Below, one piece after another: positions 53,114 to 60,987 of a DNA stretch of 64,000 nucleotides. The notes under the pieces were generated by a model. That model had not been told where the DNA came from and did no database searches. It saw only the letters and a list, made by a program, of their open reading frames with translations. Position numbers and translations under genes: made by a program. Every line of letters starts with the position of its first letter. Position 1 is the first letter of the stretch. The DNA is from Amycolatopsis camponoti (GTDB lineage Bacteria > Actinomycetota > Actinomycetes > Mycobacteriales > Pseudonocardiaceae): contig NZ_CABVGP010000003.1 in NCBI RefSeq assembly GCF_902497555.1, positions 992,001 through 1,056,000 on the forward strand. Direction: 5' to 3'.

Positions 53114-54238
53114 TCAGCTCGGTGGCAGCGCTTTCTGGAACACCGCGAGAGCGTTGTCCAGGCTGGTCTTCAGCTCGGTCTTGTCCTTGTCGAACGGCTG
53201 CGACGCCCAGACGACGAGGGCGACCTTGCCCGAGGTGTACCAGGTCCCGTTCATCCGCCGGTCGCCGTTGCGGCCGGTGACGACCTTCGGATCGGCCGCG
53301 AGCGGGACGAACCCGCCGGCGTCGGCGGCCGCGCGCAGGTAGTCGATGACGGCCTTCGCGTCGTCCGGCGACGTGGTCGGCAGCGCGAACGCGAGGTACC
53401 CCGTGTCCCCGGTGGCCGAACCGCGGTAGACGAACTGCGTGATGCCGTGCTGCGAGAAGACCTGCGCGCTCTCCTTGGGGTAGAGGTTCAGGTCCAGACC
53501 CTTGGCGAGCGACATCGTCGAGCTCTCCGGGTACTGCTTGCCGGGCAGCGGCGGAACCTGGTCCTCCAGCTGCGGCTGGGCCGCGGCGGCCGGGGGCTGC
53601 GGCACGAACGTCGACAGCGGGTTCGGCTTCGGGTCGTCCTGCCCGAGCCACATCGTCGCGCCGACGATCATGCCGAGCACCACCAGGACGCCGAGCGCGA
53701 CGAACGGCCAGGTGCGCCCGGAAGACGAGCCGTCACCGCCGAAACGGTGCTTCCCCGGCGGTTCTTCCGGTCCGGTCTCCCGCGGCGGCGGCACGTGGGC
53801 TTCGCCCCGGGGCGGGGTGATCGGCGGGAACCGGCTGCCCGGCTGGTGGGCGGCCGGCCCGTCGATGCGCAGGTAGCGGGTCGGGACGATGTCGGCCGGG
53901 CTCGGCGCCGTGGTCATGTGGTCCGGGATGGCCGGCACCGGGCTCGCGTTCACCGTCGCCGGGAGCCCGGTGCGCTGCCAGGGCGGGTGGGGCTTCTGGT
54001 GCGGCACCGCGGGCCGCGGCGACTCCATGCGCTGCGGGGGCGGCCCGGGGTGGCTCGCCGGGTTGGCGCTCCGCCAGGTGTCACCCGGACGGCGCAACGG
54101 GGAAGGGACGGGTGAGGGCACGGTCGAACCGGAGGCCTGCGCGAGCAACTCGTCGCGTTGCTTGCGGTGTTCAGCAGGCTCGATGCGGCCTTCGGCAAGC
54201 TCCGAGTCGAGACGGCGAAGCTCTTCCTGCCAGCTCAT
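53114..54238 (-). CDS. SHOCT-like single-pass membrane protein with Pro-rich linker (paralogue B)
   Basis: A 374-residue protein. MSWQEELRRLDSELAEGRIEPAEHRKQRDELL (first 32 residues, matching paralogue A at the W-QEELRRLD-ELA-G positions) is followed by a Pro/Arg-rich linker (about 40-185), one helix at about 183-203 (PFVALGVLVVLGMIVGATMWL) and an outer domain (KGLDLNLYPKESAQVF, GYLAFALPTTSPDDAKAVIDYL). ATG 54238 has GGGGG upstream; the 5-codon longer form is less likely. It converges directly on the glycosyltransferase gene with no gap. Function unknown. Confidence 0.82.
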   Translation of the reverse strand: MSWQEELRRLDSELAEGRIEPAEHRKQRDELLAQASGSTVPSPVPSPLRRPGDTWRSANPASHPGPPPQRMESPRPAVPHQKPHPPWQRTGLPATVNASPVPAIPDHMTTAPSPADIVPTRYLRIDGPAAHQPGSRFPPITPPRGEAHVPPPRETGPEEPPGKHRFGGDGSSSGRTWPFVALGVLVVLGMIVGATMWLGQDDPKPNPLSTFVPQPPAAAAQPQLEDQVPPLPGKQYPESSTMSLAKGLDLNLYPKESAQVFSQHGITQFVYRGSATGDTGYLAFALPTTSPDDAKAVIDYLRAAADAGGFVPLAADPKVVTGRNGDRRMNGTWYTSGKVALVVWASQPFDKDKTELKTSLDNALAVFQKALPPS

Positions 54239-54388
54239 CCTTGGGACCCCCATCCACCATTCGGGGCATCAGTCTGGCACGTGGGGCCGACCTGCGAGGT
54301 TGCGGTTCGAGGTTGATCGGCAACCTAGCGCAAGTCCGCTCTTTGCGGGAGTCCCCGCCTTCCGTCACCTTCTCGGACGCCGAAACTG

Positions 54389-54408
54389 TCGTACATATGT
54401 TCTAAAAT
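54389..54408 (+). promoter_or_regulatory. SOS-box-like site overlapping a -10 box
   Basis: TCGTACATATGTTCTA (54389-54404) contains the perfect 8-bp palindrome ACATATGT and matches the actinobacterial LexA pattern CGAAC-N4-GTTCG at 8 of 10 fixed positions. TAAAAT (54403-54408) is a good -10 hexamer directly beside it. It lies about 60 nt before the start of the 201-residue hypothetical gene. Confidence 0.5.
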
Positions 54409-54469
54409 AGGCGTTGTCCAGGGGAGATGCCACCCGTGCGCGGGTGGCGTGATGGAGGAAGGCAGGGCC

Positions 54470-55075
54470 ATGGCCTACATCACCCTGTCCACGTTCGTGG
54501 GCTACAGCGCGAGTAACGGTCCGTCGCGGTCGTCGTTCGTCCGGCGGCAGCGCCGGCAGTACGAAGACCCGGCACGGGCGGCGTTCAACTACTACCGGCG
54601 AGCGGCGAACGCCGTGCGGTCCGGGCGGGCGGCGGGGCAGGACGCGACGGCGTTGCGCGCCCTCGTCAACGCCGCCGACGACCGGACGAAGCCGCACTAC
54701 GCCGCGATCGCCGAGGGCTGGCTGCGGTACCTCGGCCGGAAGTCGCCGCGGCTGGTCGAGGTCGGGCGCGGCCGCTGCTCGATCGGCGACCTCGAGATCG
54801 GCGTCAGCCCGCAGCTCGGGCTCCGCAAGAGCGACGGCCGCCGCTACGCGACTTGGCTCTACTTCAAGGAGGAACCGCTGACGAGGGATTCGGCGAAGCT
54901 GGCGCTGTGGGTACTGGAACAGGCGATGCCGGACGTCCTGCCGGGCGGGCACGCGCTGGTGATCGACGTCCGCCGGAGCAAGGAGTTCCAGCTGTCCGCC
55001 CGTGACCGCGAACGGTTGCGGCCCTGGGCCCGCAGCGAGGCTTCGGCGTTCCTCACCCTCTGGGACGCCGCCTGA
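54470..55075 (+). CDS. Hypothetical protein, 201 aa, with SOS-like promoter
   Basis: No family is recognised. The basic N-terminal region (GPSRSSFVRRQRRQYEDPARAAFNYYRRAANAV) leads to a helical middle (LRALVNAADDRTKPHYAAIAEGWLRYLG) and a beta-rich C-terminus (CSIGDLEIGVSPQLGLRKSDGRRYATWLYF, HALVIDVRRSKEF). No signal peptide or membrane helix is seen. ATG 54470 has GGAGGAAGG at 54454-54462; upstream ATG 54452 and GTG 54449 lie inside or before it. A LexA-like box at the promoter suggests DNA-damage induction. A strong hairpin terminator follows. Confidence 0.78.
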   Translation: MAYITLSTFVGYSASNGPSRSSFVRRQRRQYEDPARAAFNYYRRAANAVRSGRAAGQDATALRALVNAADDRTKPHYAAIAEGWLRYLGRKSPRLVEVGRGRCSIGDLEIGVSPQLGLRKSDGRRYATWLYFKEEPLTRDSAKLALWVLEQAMPDVLPGGHALVIDVRRSKEFQLSARDRERLRPWARSEASAFLTLWDAA

Positions 55076-55078
55076 GCC

Positions 55079-55112
55079 GGGGGAGGCGCCGGAGCCGTCC
55101 GGCGCCTCCCCC
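55079..55112. terminator. Bidirectional hairpin terminator
   Basis: A perfect 15-bp stem GGGGGAGGCGCCGGA (55079-55093) with its complement (55098-55112) has a GCCG loop. It lies between the hypothetical gene and the convergent hydrolase gene. Confidence 0.85.
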
Positions 55113-55129
55113 CGGCAGCCGGTGCTGGG

Positions 55130-55804
55130 TTATGCCGTCGTCCGGAGCACTTCGGCCACCAGCTCCGGCCGCGTGACGAACGGGTGGTGCGCCACGGGCA
55201 GCTCCGCGACGTCGGTCGCGCGCCGGGCTTGGTCTCGTTGCTGCTCCGGCAGCGTCGCGCGATCGTCGGCGCAGACGAGGTAGGTCGACGGGATCTCGCG
55301 CCACGCGGCGGCCGTCGTCGGCTGACCGAACACCGACTCGTTCTGGGGCGTGAGCCGCGCCGCGGCGCCGGCGTATTCGGCGTCGTCGAAGTCCTGGGCG
55401 AACAGCGGCCGCACCAGCTCCTCCCGGACGCTCGCGGTGCCGTCGCCGTGGCTGACGTGCCGGGGCGGCGGCTCGGCGCCGCCGAAGTCCGCGAGGGCCT
55501 CGCCGACGTCCGGCAGGAACGACGTCACGTAGACGAGCCGGTGGACCGCGGGGTGGTTCCCGGCCTGTGTGATCACCATCCCGCCGTACGAATGCCCGAC
55601 GAGCAGAGCGGGCTCGTCGGAGGCGTCGAGCAGGGCGCGGACGGCCGCGGCGTCGTCGTGGAGATCGCCGCGCGGCTCGCCCTCGCAGCTCGGCAGCACC
55701 GCCGCTGAGCTGCGCAGACCGTGCCGGGCGAGTACGTCCGCCGTCGGCCGCCACCACCAGGCGCCGTCCCGGACGAACGCACCGTGGACGAAGAGGACTC
55801 GCAT
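55130..55804 (-). CDS. Alpha/beta hydrolase
   Basis: A 224-residue cytoplasmic hydrolase. The oxyanion motif is FVHGAFVRDGAWWW, the nucleophile elbow is VGHSYGGMV (Ser72), the acid is probably in YLVCADDRATLP, and the catalytic His is in VAHHPFVTRPE near the C-terminus. This compact form without a cap insert resembles plant-type/EstC-like esterases of the AB_hydrolase_6 group. The start ATG 55804 is chosen because homology begins there; the open frame upstream is non-coding. Confidence 0.9.
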   Translation of the reverse strand: MRVLFVHGAFVRDGAWWWRPTADVLARHGLRSSAAVLPSCEGEPRGDLHDDAAAVRALLDASDEPALLVGHSYGGMVITQAGNHPAVHRLVYVTSFLPDVGEALADFGGAEPPPRHVSHGDGTASVREELVRPLFAQDFDDAEYAGAAARLTPQNESVFGQPTTAAAWREIPSTYLVCADDRATLPEQQRDQARRATDVAELPVAHHPFVTRPELVAEVLRTTA

Positions 55805-55939
55805 GGTGACAATCTGACAGAACCCACCCGGTCGAGTGAGACAGTTCGCGAGGAGCGAATGAGGACTGGACAAACCGGAGGACGAACACGAAGCTTTCGC
55901 GTGTTCTTTCGTGCCTGGCCAAGTCAGAGGTCGTAACAA

Positions 55940-56479
55940 GTGAATGCTGCCTGGGAAGCCGTCTCCCGCGTCGCCGACGAGCCCGCCTGGTACTGGGTGT
56001 ACGACAAGCTGGGGTTCTTGCCGAGCACCTACGCGCACGCGTGGCCGGGCTTCCGCGAGCCGTCGCCGTCGCGGACCTGGGACCTCTCGCCCGGCGACCT
56101 GGACCGCGCCTCGGCCGAGTTCCGCCTCGGCCCGTACGCGGTCGAGGAGCACCAGGTCTCGGCGATCGCGCTGGCGGCGTTCCGCGAGGTCTGCGGTCCC
56201 GACGACTGGATGTGGGCGCTGCACTGGCAGCACCAGTCCTACCGCGTCCGCCCGCACCTGATGACCCCGGGCGCGCGCTGGCCGGTGCCGGTGTTCCCGC
56301 GGGCGGACTACCACCTGTTCCTGTCTTCGGACTTTTCCTTCGGCACGCTCGGCCACCCTTGGGAGCGCACGCTTTGCGTGTTCGGCGAGAAGCTGGTGCC
56401 GGCGTTCGAGCGGCACGGCGAAGGGGCGCTCGCGAACGTCCTGCGCCGCGACGGGAAGCCGTCCGCGCTGGCCCGCTGA
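55940..56479 (+). CDS. DUF2716-like protein, 179 aa
   Basis: A 179-residue soluble protein. It opens with AAWEAVSRVADEPAWYWVYDKLGFLPS and contains RTWDLSP, DWMWALHWQHQSYRVRPHL and YHLFLSSDFSFGTLGHPWERTLCVFGEKLV, a block characteristic of DUF2716 proteins. Many aromatic residues suggest a compact mixed fold. The start GTG 55940 is weakly supported by ribosome signals. DUF2716 members often occur near polymorphic toxin/immunity genes, and here an Imm7 gene follows within 34 bp, so an immunity-like role is possible but unproven. Confidence 0.82.
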   Translation: MNAAWEAVSRVADEPAWYWVYDKLGFLPSTYAHAWPGFREPSPSRTWDLSPGDLDRASAEFRLGPYAVEEHQVSAIALAAFREVCGPDDWMWALHWQHQSYRVRPHLMTPGARWPVPVFPRADYHLFLSSDFSFGTLGHPWERTLCVFGEKLVPAFERHGEGALANVLRRDGKPSALAR

Positions 56480-56512
56480 GCTCGCGGTTGATCTCTTGCT
56501 ACCGTTCTGCGG

Positions 56513-56914
56513 GTGTTCGAATATCACGGCTGGGTGACCATCCAGGCGACCGCGAGCGGCGATGACGACGCGGCGCTCCTGGAGCGCCTGGTCGACCGCG
56601 TGCATCGCGCGATCCGCGACGCGGGCGACTTCGACCTGGTCGACCTCCGCTGGAGCGCGGGCATGCCGATGCTCCACTTCGCGGGCTTCGACAAGCACGG
56701 CGGCCGCCTGGCGCCGGAGCTCCTCGAGCTGTTCACCAGGGCGGGCGAGCTGGCCCCGGGCTCGTACGGGCTGCTGCACGTCTGGGACGACCAGGACCCC
56801 GAGCACGACAACGAGTTCCGCGTGTACCGCATGGCCCGCGGCCAGGTGACGGAACGCGAAGACCCCCACCTGACCCCGGTGGCCCCGACGGTCCTGGACG
56901 TCTACGAGCTGTAG
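56513..56914 (+). CDS. Imm7 family immunity protein (orphan)
   Basis: A 133-residue protein beginning MFEYHGWVTIQATASGDDDAALLERLV, the signature start of Imm7. LHFAGFDKHGG and GSYGLLHVWDDQDPEHDNEFRVYRMARGQVTEREDPHLTPVAP follow (residue about 82 onward). Imm7 proteins neutralise toxins of polymorphic or WapA/Rhs-type systems. No toxin gene is found in the window, so it is an orphan or protective copy. TACCGT lies 7 nt before the GTG start with no ribosome site, suggesting a leaderless mRNA. Confidence 0.88.
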   Translation: MFEYHGWVTIQATASGDDDAALLERLVDRVHRAIRDAGDFDLVDLRWSAGMPMLHFAGFDKHGGRLAPELLELFTRAGELAPGSYGLLHVWDDQDPEHDNEFRVYRMARGQVTEREDPHLTPVAPTVLDVYEL

Positions 56915-56982
56915 CCACTTCGCAACCGCGGCTGAGTAGTACTGCTCAAGACACCCGCGGGCCCTGGCGAGACCGTGGTCAC

Positions 56983-57276
56983 ATGACCAAATCCGGAACC
57001 ACGTCCCCCACCACGACGGCTTTCTACATCCAGGCGGCGATCTCGTTCGGCCTGGCGCTGTCAGCGGTCATCGGCGGGATCGCGTACCTGCCGGTCGACG
57101 GCTGGATCCGCGGTTTCCTCGCCCTCGGCGCGCTCTACCTGGTCACCTCCACGTTCACGCTCGCCAAGTGCGTGCGCGACAGACAGGAGGAGACCTCGGT
57201 GGTCTCCCGCGTCGACCAGGCCCGGCTGGACAAGCTCCTCGCCGAGCACGACCCGTTCAAGACCCACACGGTGTAA
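56983..57276 (+). CDS. YiaA/YiaB two-helix membrane protein
   Basis: A 97-residue protein with two hydrophobic helices, at about 14-34 (FYIQAAISFGLALSAVIGGIA) and 43-61 (IRGFLALGALYLVTSTFTLA), joined by YLPVDGW, the standard YiaA/B pattern. The C-terminal tail, KCVRDRQEETSVVSRVDQARLDKLLAEHDPF, is cytoplasmic. Function of the family is unknown. It is followed by two hairpins that can end transcription before the oppositely oriented tRNA. Confidence 0.9.
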   Translation: MTKSGTTSPTTTAFYIQAAISFGLALSAVIGGIAYLPVDGWIRGFLALGALYLVTSTFTLAKCVRDRQEETSVVSRVDQARLDKLLAEHDPFKTHTV

Positions 57277-57359
57277 AACGCCAGAAGCATCACCCGAAGA
57301 GGTGACATCGCGGCCGTGGCCAGGGACGCGCCAGGGTCTGGCTACGGCACCGTGGGGGT

Positions 57360-57378
57360 CCGGGGGCTCGGCCCCCGG
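57360..57378. terminator. Hairpin between YiaA/B gene and tRNA
   Basis: CCGGGGGC (57360-57367) and GCCCCCGG (57371-57378) form a perfect 8-bp stem with a TCG loop, about 85 nt past the YiaA/B stop. No T-run follows. Confidence 0.6.
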
Positions 57379-57391
57379 GTGAAATGGCGAA

Positions 57392-57429
57392 GGGGCCGAG
57401 GTCGACGCATTACGTCGACACACGGCCCC
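57392..57429 (-). terminator. Terminator downstream of tRNA-Gly
   Basis: Nested arms GGGGCCG (57392-57398) with CGGCCCC (57423-57429), and GTCGACG (57401-57407) with CGTCGAC (57413-57419), make a long interrupted hairpin. It starts 9 nt beyond the tRNA 3' end in its direction of transcription. Confidence 0.7.
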
Positions 57430-57437
57430 TGACCCTG

Positions 57438-57510
57438 AGCGGATGACGGGATTCGAACCCGCGACCCTCACCTTGGCAAGGTGATGCGCTACCAGCTGCG
57501 CTACATCCGC
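57438..57510 (-). tRNA. tRNA-Gly (anticodon GCC)
   Basis: The minus strand folds as a cloverleaf. GCGGATG pairs with CATCCGC in the acceptor stem, the D-arm is around GCGCAGCTGGTAGCGC, and the anticodon stem TCACC/GGTGA holds loop TTGCCAA with anticodon GCC. The T-arm contains GGGTTCGAATCCC. The discriminator is U73, as expected for glycine tRNA; CCA is not encoded. It reads GGC and GGU, the dominant Gly codons in this genome. Confidence 0.97.
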
Positions 57511-57699
57511 ACTGCGTTGCTGTTGGGACGAACTCTATACCAACGGAAAACTGCTCCGATGAGCGGGTCCCCCGGTGCCCTGACCCGGTGCTTCGGTGTC
57601 ACAGCTGGCGTACAAGGGGTGACGACGGCTGATTCCCTCCGTATGGTGTCCCCATTCGACCGAACGGGGAGAACCTTCGGGGAGGAGGTGCCGGGCCGG

Positions 57700-59241
57700 A
57701 TGACCGAGCTGGGCACGGTGCCGCCACCAGCGGCCTCGGAATCCGACGAGCAGGCACTGCTGCAACGACTTCGAAACGGCGAAGACGCCGCGTTCGGAGA
57801 GCTGTTCGAGCTGCACGCCGCCGCCGTCCGGAGACTGGCGCAGAGCCTGGCTTCCGACCGGTCCGAGGCCGAAGACATCACCGCGGAGACGTTCTTCCGC
57901 GTCCTGCAGGCCCTCCGCCGTGGCTCCGGCCCCAGGGACTACGTCCGCGCCTACCTCCTGACCGTCGCCCGCCGGGTCTCGTGGGAGTGGCACGGTGCCC
58001 GCCGCGACGTCCCCGTGTCGGACGACGAGCTGACCTTCCGCGCCGGGGCGGGTGCCGACACGCACGCCCGCACGGCCGAGCACACCCTGATCACGACGGC
58101 GTTCACCAGCCTGCCCGAGCGCTGGCGGACCGTGCTGTGGCAGACCGAGGTCGAGGGCGAGCAGCCCGCCATGGTCGCCACCCACTTCGGGCTGAGCGCG
58201 AACGCCACCGCGGCGCTGGCCCGGCGGGCCCGCCAAGGCCTGCGCGCGGCGTACCTGCAGGCACACCTTTCGGTGAACCGCGGGCCGGACTCGTGCCGCG
58301 CGGTCGTCGAGAAGCTCGGCGGGTTCACCGCGGGCAGCGTCACCGGCGCCGAAGCCGAGCGGATCAAGGCGCACCTGCACGGCTGCCCGTCGTGCCGCGC
58401 GACCCAGGACGAGCTGCGCGACGTCTGCTCGTCGCTGCGTGCGCACGCCGGCGTGCTGGTGCTGCTGGTGCCGGCGGCGGGTGCCGCGGCTAGCGGCGGC
58501 GGCGTGCTGACCGGGCTCGGCGCGACGCTCAAGGGCGTGCTGGTCGGGTCGAAGGTCAAGGTCGGGCTCGCGCTGGCGTCGACCGCGGCCGTGGGTGCCG
58601 TCGGCGTCGCCGCAGGTCCCGTCCTGTTCGGGACGACGCCGGTGCAGGACGTCGGGCTGACCGGCGGCGCGCCCGAGCTCGTGGTGGTGCCGCCGACCGA
58701 GTCGCACCAGCAGCCGCCCCCGCAGCCACGGCAGGACCCGCGGATCGGCATCGGCGTGCTCAACGGCCGCGGCACCGGGGTCGCCATCCCGGCTCGGCAG
58801 CGCACCGGCAGCCGTCAGCTGGGCGTGAACGAGGTGCCGTCGATACCGGCGGGCGACGTCCCGGCCGGAGGCGTCGGCACCGGGGCGGACCCGGGCACGA
58901 ACGGCGAGACCCCGCGCGAGGACCTGTCGTCCTCGACCTTCAGCGCGCCCGACCACCCGGAGACCTCGCCGCGGCTGGACTCGACCACCACCGAGATGAC
59001 GAAGTCCAGCGACGAGACGGTGCCGGAGAGCGCCAACGCGCCCGAGCTGTCGCCGGAGAACACGACGACGACCACGACGGTGCCGGTCAAGCCGGAGCCG
59101 ACCGCCGGCGAGCCGTCGTCCACCGAGCCGTCGACCACGGTGACGCCGACGTCGGGGAAGCCGTGGCCGAGCCGGGCGTCCGGCGTCACTGGTTCGGGCG
59201 AATCGGCGGATTCGACGTCCGCCACCTCGCCGGCTCCCTGA
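57700..59241 (+). CDS. ECF sigma factor fused to zinc-finger, transmembrane and Pro/Thr-rich outer tail
   Basis: A 513-residue fusion. Sigma region 2 is at about 33-100 (FGELFELHAAAVRRLAQSL, AEDITAETFFRVLQAL) and region 4 at about 128-190 (SLPERWRTVLWQTEVEGEQ, ATHFGLSANATAALARRARQGL). A ZAS-like zinc finger, His225-x3-Cys229-x2-Cys232, follows, then two hydrophobic segments (about 248-268 and 288-310). The tail (about 320-513) is rich in Thr, Ser, Pro and Glu. Sigma and anti-sigma elements therefore lie on one chain, with the sigma part probably released by proteolysis. ATG 57700 has GGAGGAGG at 57681-57688; ATG 57643 and GTG 57688 are alternatives. Confidence 0.9.
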   Translation: MTELGTVPPPAASESDEQALLQRLRNGEDAAFGELFELHAAAVRRLAQSLASDRSEAEDITAETFFRVLQALRRGSGPRDYVRAYLLTVARRVSWEWHGARRDVPVSDDELTFRAGAGADTHARTAEHTLITTAFTSLPERWRTVLWQTEVEGEQPAMVATHFGLSANATAALARRARQGLRAAYLQAHLSVNRGPDSCRAVVEKLGGFTAGSVTGAEAERIKAHLHGCPSCRATQDELRDVCSSLRAHAGVLVLLVPAAGAAASGGGVLTGLGATLKGVLVGSKVKVGLALASTAAVGAVGVAAGPVLFGTTPVQDVGLTGGAPELVVVPPTESHQQPPPQPRQDPRIGIGVLNGRGTGVAIPARQRTGSRQLGVNEVPSIPAGDVPAGGVGTGADPGTNGETPREDLSSSTFSAPDHPETSPRLDSTTTEMTKSSDETVPESANAPELSPENTTTTTTVPVKPEPTAGEPSSTEPSTTVTPTSGKPWPSRASGVTGSGESADSTSATSPAP

Positions 59242-59354
59242 ACTGCGGTGATCATCTTCGCCGGGTGGGATGTCCGATTCCTCCCTCGCGCGGGCGAGCC
59301 CGGGCACGGTACCGTTGTGCTGCTCACCCTGCGGGCGCCCCGGGAGGCAACTGA

Positions 59355-59795
59355 ATGAACCGGCTGGTACGCGGCGAAGACGGCCGCGACTGGGTGGTCC
59401 GTGCCCAGATGGAATGGCGCGCTCCGGCGACGGCCGACGACTTCGAGCACGACGTCGCCGGCAGCTACGGTCCCGGCATCGCGATGATCGTGGTCACCGC
59501 GCTGCTGGCCGTGATCCTCGTCGTGTGGACGCCGAACGAGGTCAACATCCCCGCGTGGGTGCTGCTGGCGCTGCTGCTCATAGTGCTTTTCTTCCCGCTG
59601 CGCTGGATCCTGCGCCGGCCGTGGACGGTCGTCGCGGAGACCGAAGGCGACATGACCGGCGACCGGCCGTCCGAGCGCTGGGTCGGCACCATCCGCGGCA
59701 TGTTCACCGTGCAGGGTGAGGTCAAGAAGATCTCCAAGACGATCCAGCGCCACTCGCTGCCGGACTTCGACGGGCCACTGCACCCGGTCGAGTAG
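59355..59795 (+). CDS. Two-helix membrane protein (DUF983-like name uncertain), 146 aa
   Basis: A 146-residue protein. An N-terminal cytoplasmic part (DWVVRAQMEWRAPATADDFEHDV) precedes two helices at about 41-58 (GIAMIVVTALLAVILVVW) and 66-84 (IPAWVLLALLLIVLFFPLR). A basic hinge (RWILRRPWTVV) leads to a cytoplasmic tail (GTIRGMFTVQGEVKKISKTIQRHSLPDFDGPL). ATG 59355 follows GGGAGG. It is 39 bp upstream of the DNA glycosylase gene on the same strand and may be co-transcribed. Function not known. Confidence 0.8.
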   Translation: MNRLVRGEDGRDWVVRAQMEWRAPATADDFEHDVAGSYGPGIAMIVVTALLAVILVVWTPNEVNIPAWVLLALLLIVLFFPLRWILRRPWTVVAETEGDMTGDRPSERWVGTIRGMFTVQGEVKKISKTIQRHSLPDFDGPLHPVE

Positions 59796-59834
59796 CCGGT
59801 ACCGGAAATCGGTCGAAGGGGTGAAACTGGGGGC

Positions 59835-60695
59835 ATGCCCGAACTGCCCGAGGTCGAAGCCCTGGCGCACCACCTGCGCGAGAACGCCGTCGGCCGGACG
59901 ATCTTCCGCATCGATGTCGCATCGCTCAGCGTCCTGAAGACGGCGACCCCGCCGTGGACCGACCTGCACGGCCGCGAGATCACCGGCGCGACCCGGCACG
60001 GCAAGCACCTCGACGTCGTCGCGGGTGATCTGCACCTGGTCGTCCACCTGGCTCGCGCGGGCTGGCTGCGCTGGTCCGACGGCCTGGCCGCGGCGCCGCT
60101 CAAGCCGGGCAAGGGCCCGATTTCGCTGCGGGTGCACCTCGAGTCCGCGACCGGGCCCGGCTTCGACCTCACCGAGGCGGGCACGAAGAAGGGGCTCGCG
60201 GTGTGGGTCGTGAAGGACCCGCAGGAGATCGCGAGCGTCGCGCGCCTCGGTCCGGACGCCCTCTCGCTGGACGCCGTGCAGCTGCGTGAGCTGTTCGCCG
60301 GGAAGAACACCCGGCTGAAGTGGGCGCTGACCGACCAGTCGCTGATCGCCGGCATCGGCAACGCGTACTCCGACGAGATCATGCACCGCGCGAAGCTCTC
60401 CCCGTACGCGACGATCGGCAAGCTCGACGACGGCGCGCTGGAGACCCTGGCCGAGGCGATCGTCGAGATCGAGGCGGACGCGGTCAAGCGCTCGGTCGGC
60501 CAGAAGGCAGCGCGCCTGAAGGGCGAGAAGCGCTCGGGCCTGCACGTCCACGCGCGCACCGGCCTCCCGTGCCCGGTCTGCGGCGACACGATCCGCGAGA
60601 TCTCGTTCGCCGACAAGTCGTTCCAGTACTGCCCGACCTGCCAGACGAACGGCAAGCCACTGGCCGACCGCCGGATGTCGCGGCTGCTCAAATAG
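59835..60695 (+). CDS. Fpg/Nei family DNA glycosylase/AP lyase
   Basis: A 286-residue base-excision repair enzyme. MPELPEVEALAHHL supplies catalytic Pro2 and Glu3 once Met is removed. QSLIAGIGNAYSDEIMHRAKLSP is the helix-two-turn-helix with the conserved Asn. The C-terminal zinc finger is CPVCGDTIREISFADKSFQYCPTCQ (Cys4). Lys57-like segment TRHGKHLDVV is also present. It removes oxidised bases and cleaves abasic sites. The terminal KPLADRRMSRLLK is unlike classic Fpg, so a Nei2-type substrate range is possible. Confidence 0.95.
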   Translation: MPELPEVEALAHHLRENAVGRTIFRIDVASLSVLKTATPPWTDLHGREITGATRHGKHLDVVAGDLHLVVHLARAGWLRWSDGLAAAPLKPGKGPISLRVHLESATGPGFDLTEAGTKKGLAVWVVKDPQEIASVARLGPDALSLDAVQLRELFAGKNTRLKWALTDQSLIAGIGNAYSDEIMHRAKLSPYATIGKLDDGALETLAEAIVEIEADAVKRSVGQKAARLKGEKRSGLHVHARTGLPCPVCGDTIREISFADKSFQYCPTCQTNGKPLADRRMSRLLK

Positions 60696-60987
60696 CCGGG
60701 TGACATCCGTGGTCGCCACGTCACGCACCGGGATTCCCCCGATCGGCCGCACGCGCTGTGCCGCCGGCCGCCCGAACCCCGGCGGCGTTGTGATCGCCGT
60801 CAGCGAAACCGCCCTCTTCCTGGCACTTTCCCCGGATCCGGTGGAACAGGACGCCCCTCCAGCGTGTTGCGGACAGTGATCGGCCGGCCGGTCAACCGAC
60901 TCTTAGTAGGGTCACTCCAACCCTCGGTCATCACAGTTGGACAGAAAGTGGGATCAGGCCTTGCACCCGGTTGGTCGAGCGCAGAGC

